Source: Ctena decussata (Eukaryota > Mollusca > Bivalvia > Lucinida > Lucinidae). From it: a DNA stretch of 64,000 bases. The stretch lies in contig OZ022509.1 of assembly GCA_963989385.1 (NCBI GenBank), forward strand, positions 48,810,271-48,874,270. Direction: 5' to 3'. The notes beneath the pieces were generated by a model. That model was not told the DNA's origin. It saw nothing but the letters and a program-made list of their open reading frames with translations, and searched no databases. Positions 57,843 to 64,000 of the stretch are shown piece after piece. Position 1 is the first letter of the stretch. The number at the start of each line of letters is the position of its first letter. The position numbers were made by a program, and so were the translations under genes.

Positions 57843-58058
57843 TTAACCCTTAATGCGCCAAAAAAGCAAACGACAAAATTTACGTCTGCAGAATTTCAAA
57901 AAATGTCTCGTCCAAGCGATATCATATTAAGAATTCAAACACTAGAAGGCAAACAGTGTAGATTCAGATGAGGTGGCTCATTATGAGCCACCTCATCAGA
58001 ATCTACGCTGTTTGCCAATTCAACAATTTCAATTTTTGGCGCTTAACAGAAGGATTAA
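57843..58058. repeat. TTAACCC/GCGCCAAAA MITE, copy 2
   Basis: Inverse orientation of 34252-34446, with a TTAACCCTTAATGCGCCAA end and a GGCAAACAGTGTAGATTCAG hairpin around GGTGGCTCATTATGAGCCAC. Confidence 0.85.
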
Positions 58059-58214
58059 CAGAAGACCTGAATACATGAGGTCATGCAGGTTATTCAAAAA
58101 ATCCATTGACAGCAAAAGTACACTTCGGATATTGGAACTTTATGTAAACGGTCTGAAAAGCTATACGAATGTGTTCTACTTTCTCGCCAAGAAAGACAGG
58201 CTTGGTTCAGCATA

Positions 58215-58560
58215 GGATCAAGGTGATTTCGAATTAAGATTGTCCCCCGCCTTTTCGGAGAAAAGCGAGGGGACATAGAATTCGGCTTTCCGTGGTTCCC
58301 TACTTCCGTGATTCTGTAGTTTAGCCCCCTTAGCAGTAGGTACCTTGTGTGCCCAAATCCTCCTACAGCATTTATGAACCATTCTGAAACTTTGTAGGCT
58401 TCTTTGACACGGACTGTAGATGTTCATTTGACTCAGGCGTTAGTCAGTTTTTCACCACTTTTTGCTTTGTGAAGTTAGTCATTATTCAGCATCAGAAGTC
58501 CTTTCGCGTACATACCTTGTGTGCGCAACTCCCCCTACAGTTTTCATGAATCATTGTTAT
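58215..58560. repeat. Tandemly related segments with TACCTTGTGTGC
   Basis: GTACCTTGTGTGCCCAAATC at 58339 and ATACCTTGTGTGCGCAACTC at 58511 are each followed by CTCCTACAG or CCCCTACAG and TTATGAA or TCATGAA. A CCGCCTTTTC/GAAAAGCG hairpin is at 58247-58270. Type unknown. Confidence 0.45.
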
Positions 58561-58794
58561 ATACCTAATGAGACTTCACTATAGAAAACAGCCGTGTTGT
58601 TATCGACAGCATTTTACGTTTGTTTCGTTCTATTTTGAATTGTCGCAATGCGACAGAATCGCTGACACAGGGCTTCAACACTGTTAAAACACGGGTGCGC
58701 CTGGGCTTAAACACCATTAAAGCCCGCTTTCGTGTCGTTTGCAGAGCTCTGGAATCGAAATGGCGTCCGTAATAAGGTATATAACAATGACGAT

Positions 58795-58937
58795 AAAACA
58801 TTCTTTTCCCGTGTTTAAACGTTTGCCCAAGTCCTCGTGTATTAACATGTTGCAGCCCTCACCGCTGCGCGGTTCGGGCTGCAACACGTTAATACACTCG
58901 GCCTTGGCAAAGGTTAAAACAAGGAAAAGAATGTTTA
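58795..58937. repeat. Palindrome with GTGTATTAACATGTTGCAGC arms
   Basis: AACATTCTTTTCC, TTTAAAC and GTGTATTAACATGTTGCAGC pair with the mirrored GCTGCAACACGTTAATACAC, GTTAAAAC and GGAAAAGAATGTT. The loop is CCTCACCGCTGCGCGG. Confidence 0.85.
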
Positions 58938-59117
58938 ATCCTCTTATTAATAGTCCACTGGAAATGAATGGATGACGTATGTCTTCACATCGCATAAGTC
59001 GTAGGCTTGTCAGCCTAAGGTGTGCATTTCTGTACAGTCAACCGTCTTCACAAAGGCACCCATTACAACAGCAAAATTCTTATACTGTCATTTTGGTATA
59101 ACGGTTCAAGGTAACCT

Positions 59118-59355
59118 TGAGCCGCGACACGAGAAAACCAACATAGGTGTTGCGCGCCCAGCGCAGACTCAAATCAGCATGGGCATCCGCCCAGTCTGAT
59201 CAGAGTCTTCGCTGTCCGCATGCAGGTAGCTTAGTCCCTTAGCTACCCTTTAAGTGCTTAGGGAAAAGTCTGATCAGACTGGGTGGACGCCCGGGCTGAT
59301 CTGAGTCTGCGCTGGGCGCACAGTCACTTTGTTGGTTTTCTCGTGTCGCGGCTCA
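59118..59355. repeat. Family A MITE, copy 10
   Basis: Full palindrome with TGAGCCGCGACACGAGA and TCTCGTGTCGCGGCTCA ends, the closest to a family consensus. Confidence 0.92.
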
Positions 59356-59447
59356 ATTATGTATTCTTTATAACTGCAAATTCAGTTCACATCAAAATGT
59401 TTGGGAACAGATGGCGTCGTTGGCAGATGGTGCATTTTATTTAAGAT

Positions 59448-61903
59448 AAAACCACGCCTGGTAAACTATCACAGGTACCTCCGCGGAGGTACCGATAAAA
59501 TGTTGTGACAGGCATCCGGAGCTACCTGTGACGGACCAAAAATAAACAAAAAACGGTAGGTATTCGTCTATTTTGATAAAATACATTATAACCAGGAAGT
59601 TTATTGAAAATCAAAGAATGCTATTCGACCCTTATATACATTAAGTTTTGTCACACAGTATATCCCCGGGAACTTTACATATATACAGAAGATATGACTT
59701 TTGAAGTGGCTTTAAGGTCAGTCGAAAGTACTTAAAACAAGAACTAATCGGTTGTTTTAGATCTTAAATGCACTTTTCTTGCATAAGAATCTGTTGATCT
59801 GGATACACTGACGTAAAGTAAACCTCCTTGTCCAAATATAAATGCCGATAAACTCCAAATAAGGCTGGATCGGTAAAAAAAACAACTGGAGGTGCCTGTG
59901 ACGGAATGGAGGTGCCTGTGATGTAAGAAAATATAGCGAAAATCTGAAGATTTATAGCGGTTGCAAATATTGATATTCTTCATCTCTAGACCACTGCCTT
60001 GAAAGAATCGTTCATTCAACGTCGCGATTTAATCTATCATAATGCGAATATCAAGCATATTTTTGTTAAAACGACAGACAATGATCATGAACTTATACAA
60101 TCAGATCCTACATCCTGCTCTCAAAACTAAGATGGAAGTAAGTATACATTGACAATAGTTCATAATAGACACGCATGGTAAACCGAATAAAGAGCTCTTT
60201 CCCAGACAGGTGGAAATTCACCTACCCCAAATGAAAACAACGCTGACTTCTGTTTTACCTATTTTATATTTTAAATTACAAAACAAACCAGAAAGCAAAG
60301 TGGGCAGCTTTACAGGTGACCTTATTGCCAGAGGACTACAGACAAGCGGACATAAGAACACATATAACATTGATGCTTCGCAACAGAAATCCAAAATCCA
60401 AAGCAGATAATCTCAAAGAGTTATGGCCCGTTTAGTTTCTATATCTGTTAGTCAAACATTGACTAGCTGTACGTAGCTGTTGAAAATTAACTGCCTAATT
60501 CAGTGTTAGAACAGTTATGAAATGCGCTTAAATAAGAGGCAGCGTTTTTGTGAATGGTGATGACTGCCCGTTAGTCATTCCAAATCGTTAGAAATTGTCG
60601 AGGTCACACGCCATGCTAGCTACTCGAAACGTTTGCAAAAACAACGTTTCGGAAGATGACTTTTATGTAGTAAAAGTGTTCTTTTGTTACCAAATTTGAT
60701 GCAGTGGCTATTCGGAGACTTTGAATTACACGTATTTACAGTAAGATTCCGATCATTTCAATATACTAAATGGTGTAATATTGAGAACATGTCACCTGCC
60801 GATGATGTAATCTATAGGCCTTACGGATGTATTTGGATTCTAGCGCCAACAATTCAAAACTACCCAGACTGAATTACTTGTAGCACCTATCACTCCAGTT
60901 ACCACAAAGTTAACACATACAGCGAGCGTCATACGACACATGCGAGCGACACATATGAGGTTCCAAAAGGATCAACACTATAGATACCTGTACGTGTATG
61001 CCTGTTGACGGGTATTGGCGATTTTGACAATTCGACACACCTTACGTGTAGCTGGCATGACGTTTGACCTCGACAATTTTTGACAAGTTGGAATGACTCA
61101 CAGCCAGCACCTCCCGATCACAGTCATCACCAGTCACAAAAATGTTGATACTTATTCAAGCGCACATTTCATAACGATTCTGACACTGAATTAGGCAGTG
61201 GATTTTCAGCAACTATGTGAAATTCGTCAATGTTTGACTAACAGAAGCGGAAACAAATTGGGCAAAACTCTTTGAGATTGTGTTTTAGAAATTTTAACGT
61301 GGAATTTCATGATATACGCATTATGATAGACTAATGGGACGTTGAATAAATGATTCTTTCCAGGCAGTGGTTTAGAGAAGATGTCGATATTTACAGCTGC
61401 AATAACTATTCAGATTTTCACTATATTTGCTTACATCACAGGCACCCCCCACACCATTGCAGGCACATCCAGCTGTTGTTTTGAAAAATCAAGCCTTATG
61501 TGTAGTCAATCGACATTTATATTTGAGCAAGGAGGTTACCTTAACACCAGTGTGCCGAGAAAAACAGATTCGTTTGCAATATCACTGCGTTTATGACCAA
61601 AAACGACCGAATTCTTTATGTTTTGAGTACTGTGGGCTGACATCAAAGCCACTTCAAATGTCGTATCTTTGGTTAATATGGAAAGTTTAGGGTGATATAA
61701 TGTGTGACAAAACTTTATGTCTATAAGGGTCGAATAGCACTTTCTGATTTTTAATAAACTCCCTGGTTATTTTATATTTTGTCAAAAAAGAGGAATACCT
61801 ACTGTTTATTGTCATTTTTTGGACAGTCACAGGCAGCTCCAGGTGCCTGTCACAACTTTTTATCGGTACCTCCGGCGGAGGTACCTGTGATAGTTTACCA
61901 GAC
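59448..61903. mobile_element. 2.5-kb foldback element with long inverted arms
   Basis: The left arm starts CTGGTAAACTATCACAGGTA (about 59457). The right arm ends with its complement (61883-61903). Further inverted matches run inward: GGTACCTCC/GGAGGTACC tips, TATTCGACCCTTATA and its mirror near 61730, ACGTTGAATAAATGATTCTT versus 60000, and CAAACATTGAC versus 61230. The arms extend to about 60640 and from about 61040, leaving a spacer of about 400 bp. Short frames lie in both arms but none resembles a transposase. Target duplication not seen. Confidence 0.75.
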
Positions 61904-61930
61904 ATGAAAACGGTTATGTTCAGAGGACAA

Positions 61931-62230
61931 TTGAAATGGATGCAAAACCGAAAATAGCAGGCAGATCATTGAAATGAACGCTAAACCGAAAATAGCAGGC
62001 AGATCACTGAAACGGATGCTAAACCGAAAATAGCAGGCAGATCACTGAAACGGATGCTAAACCAAAAATAGCAGGCAGATCATTGAAACGGACGCTAAAC
62101 CGAAAATAGCAGGCAGATCATTGAAACGGACGCTAAACCGAAAATAGCTGGCAGATCATTGAAACGGACGCTAAACCGAAAATAGCAGGCAGATCTGCCT
62201 GCTATTTTCGGTTATGCGTCCGTTTCAATT
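61931..62230. repeat. 38-bp tandem array (7 units) with one inverted unit
   Basis: Units of GAAACGGACGCTAAACCGAA then AATAGCAGGCAGATCATT repeat from 61931 to 62195. The last runs through a GCAGGCAGATCTGCCTGC palindrome into one unit in reverse (to about 62230), so the array could fold on itself. Confidence 0.92.
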
Positions 62231-62370
62231 AGGTACTCTTAAAGGAAAGAATTTGCTGCCTAAGGCGCAAATATTTCCCCTCAAAAATAGAACCCATTTT
62301 AGAATCGCTACATCGTTCCGGGGGAGCAAACAGAGACTCACAAATATTGTTCTCTTTGAGAAAAGGAGGA
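62231..62370. repeat. Family D MITE fragment
   Basis: CTTAAAGGAAAGAATTTGCT and TAGAACCCATTTTAGAATCG match the central and right parts of the family; it starts exactly where the tandem array ends. Confidence 0.6.
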
Positions 62371-62471
62371 GAAAAGATAGAGGCGTGCCCGTGCACCATA
62401 AGCCCTTCAGTATCGCTATATCCCGAAAGTTTGAAACAAAAAGGTGATAGGGGGAAGTCTTAAGTATGCCG

Positions 62472-62720
62472 CTTGTGGGATGGTTGTGGTCGGGCGAAGG
62501 TGCTGGTAACTTTTTGGTCCGGGACGTCCGACTAATTTGGATTATAGTAGGGCAAGGGCCTACTGTGCTTGCAGTAGGTGCGGGTGGGGGTTGTTTGGAT
62601 ATATCTCGCCTTTCATTCCCCTTTCATTCTCCCTCTCTCTGGGAGACGGCTTGATATATCCTGAAACACTGTCTCAAAGGGTCGTTAAACCTAAAACAGC
62701 CAACCAACCAACAAACCAAG
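62472..62720 (+). mobile_element. U-type SINE-like element, copy 4
   Basis: AAGGTGCTGGTAACTTTTTG, GTAGGGCAAGGGCCTACTGT, CTCTCTGGGAGACGGC, CTGAAACACTGTCTCAAAGG and a CAACCAACCAACAAACCAA tail. Confidence 0.65.
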
Positions 62721-63600
62721 GCACCTCTTCTTTCGCAATGTAAAATATCGGAAGGAAGATCATATTTTGGGCATTAAAATTTTGAAAATAACATGAAAAA
62801 AAATCATCGAAAATCAGGAAATATTTAAAGTCGCGGATAAGTGCCAACCCATCAATGGAGGACGATGGCCAGCCACCATTTTAACCCCATTCAGTTAGTT
62901 AGACTATAGAGACCAATAAAAATGAAATTTGGAAACAGTGTAGACCCAAATCAGATGCCATCTACACTGTTTTCCTTTAAAGGTAGGTTCCTGGACTAGC
63001 AATACCAATTCTGTTCTCAAAATAATTTTGTCTTTTTCTCTGTAGTAATCAATACTCTTATATTTTCTGAATATGTTGCAAATGAGAAAACTGTCGGTTT
63101 TGTTGAAAATTGTCGTTTTTCACTTGTTAGTTTTCTTTGCATTAACAATGTGTTGGAATTCCAGTTCTAAAAATAACTTTGTCATATGTCTATATGTGCG
63201 CGATTCCTGATGTTTCTCCTCAGGGCATTGTTTTTCTCTTGTCATGAGCTCTTCTGGAGGTTCTGGCATGGTGAATGGGTTATCACTATCCCAAAAACGC
63301 ATTGCAGCATGGGATCAGCCACGTAATCTATTTTTAGCGCGAACTAAAAATAGTGTTAACTGGTGTGCGAAGCAGAGTTAGGGAATCCCTTGCGAAACGA
63401 CTTATCTGTAACTTTCCGATGTACACTTTCAAGTGAAACTTATAAGTTTCCTTGTTATAATTGCTTTCCGACACGTTAGAAAAATAATCATCAAAATTAT
63501 GATGCAGACCAAACTACAGGAACCAACCTTTAATTAAGATTTTTAAAGATAAATTAATAAAAAAATTTATACACCTGACACCCTTTTAATTGGAAATAGA
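62721..63600. other. Intergenic stretch, little recognised
   Basis: A short GGAAACAGTGTAGACCC hairpin (62932-62975) resembles the family B core. The rest shows nothing recognisable. Confidence 0.4.
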
Positions 63601-63624
63601 CCTGTTCAATGAAATGCGTTTAGG

Positions 63625-63835
63625 ACCAGCTCACGGTTCATACATGGAAAGACGATCGGCGCCCCGTTACTGTGGCTATGGATTCGTTCCGCTGAGGTGC
63701 GGGGGGAACGTCGATATGAGAATAGAAATACTACTACTCACGGTTCATGCATGGTTTGACGCACTGTGGCAGGTGTGCGCAACTATGGATACGTTCCGCT
63801 GATCCACCTGGGGATCATCGTTATGAGAATAGACA
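63625..63835 (+). repeat. Two diverged copies of a 107-bp GC-richer unit
   Basis: CTCACGGTTCATACATGG at 63639 and CTCACGGTTCATGCATGG at 63738 each lead through CTATGGATTCGTTCCGCTGA or CTATGGATACGTTCCGCTGA to ATGAGAATAGA. A third relative is at about 19326-19420 (CTATGGTTACGTACCGCTGA). Nature unknown. Confidence 0.55.
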
Positions 63836-63855
63836 CAACGAAAACTCATAATAAC

Positions 63856-64000
63856 TGAGCCGCGACATGAGAAAACCAACAAAGTGGTTGTGCGCCCAGC
63901 GCAGACTCAGATCAGCCTGGGCATCCGCCCAGTCTGATCAGACTCTTCGCTAAGCGTTTAAAGGAAAGGTAAGGGTCTAAGCTATCGCTATGCGGACAGC
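63856..64000. repeat. Family A MITE, copy 11, cut by window end
   Basis: TGAGCCGCGACATGAGAAAA left end and the first arm; the right arm lies beyond the window. Confidence 0.9.

Noticed and set aside
59744..61690. Small transposase or host gene in the foldback arms
   Set aside because: The frames are short, occur in mirror positions in both arms and carry no recognised motif.
61931..62195. CRISPR array
   Set aside because: The 38-bp repeats are head to tail without unique spacers, and the DNA is eukaryotic.

Overview
The window is animal nuclear DNA: one split gene with GT-AG introns sits in a dense, nested mosaic of transposable elements. There are no operons, ribosome binding sites or prokaryotic features. 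The kind of repeats (tRNA-headed SINEs, many palindromic MITEs, tandem-repeat-bearing Helentron-like elements with GACCTTGACC-type units) together with a PAS kinase gene most resembles a bivalve mollusc. That assignment is an inference; no species is recognised.

The one gene I can support is PASK (PAS-domain serine/threonine kinase), on the + strand from 5875 to 40479. Thirteen exons join in frame through twelve introns into 1170 residues plus a stop. The order is a PAS-like repeat, PAS-B, a long Ser/Asn/acidic linker, a conserved pre-kinase segment, a complete kinase domain and a short tail. The 5' end is missing: the exons for the N-terminus and the first PAS domain are not seen in bases 1-5874 and probably lie before the window.

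Region by region: 1-5874 is intron or upstream DNA with a hairpin element and MITEs. The PAS exons are at 5.9-7.2 kb. Introns to 16 kb hold a hAT-like element (8077-9366), a 146-bp tandem array (10.6-11.6 kb) and a 169-bp array (13.8-14.6 kb). Intron 5 (16547-23630) is largely one 5.8-kb element with terminal inverted repeats. Intron 6 holds a Helentron-like element inserted in a SINE (25.6-28.2 kb) and a hAT inserted in a palindromic MITE (28.4-29.3 kb). The kinase exons run 30-40 kb. Intron 11 (34803-39847) is a nest of a MITE, a 3.4-kb TIR element and a further Helentron-like element. From 40480 to 64000 I find no gene, only repeats: SINEs, two more Helentron-like elements, near-identical MITE pairs, a 2.5-kb foldback palindrome (59.4-61.9 kb) and a 38-bp tandem array.

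The most unusual signals are two. First, elements with unrelated tandem interiors share one terminal architecture: matched subterminal inverted repeats, and terminal hairpins whose sequence changes while their pairing is kept. Second, these interiors repeatedly carry nuclear-receptor-type AGGTCA half-sites in perfect ERR-like, DR1 and IR3 arrangements. Several mobile elements also end within about 25 bp of PASK splice acceptors.
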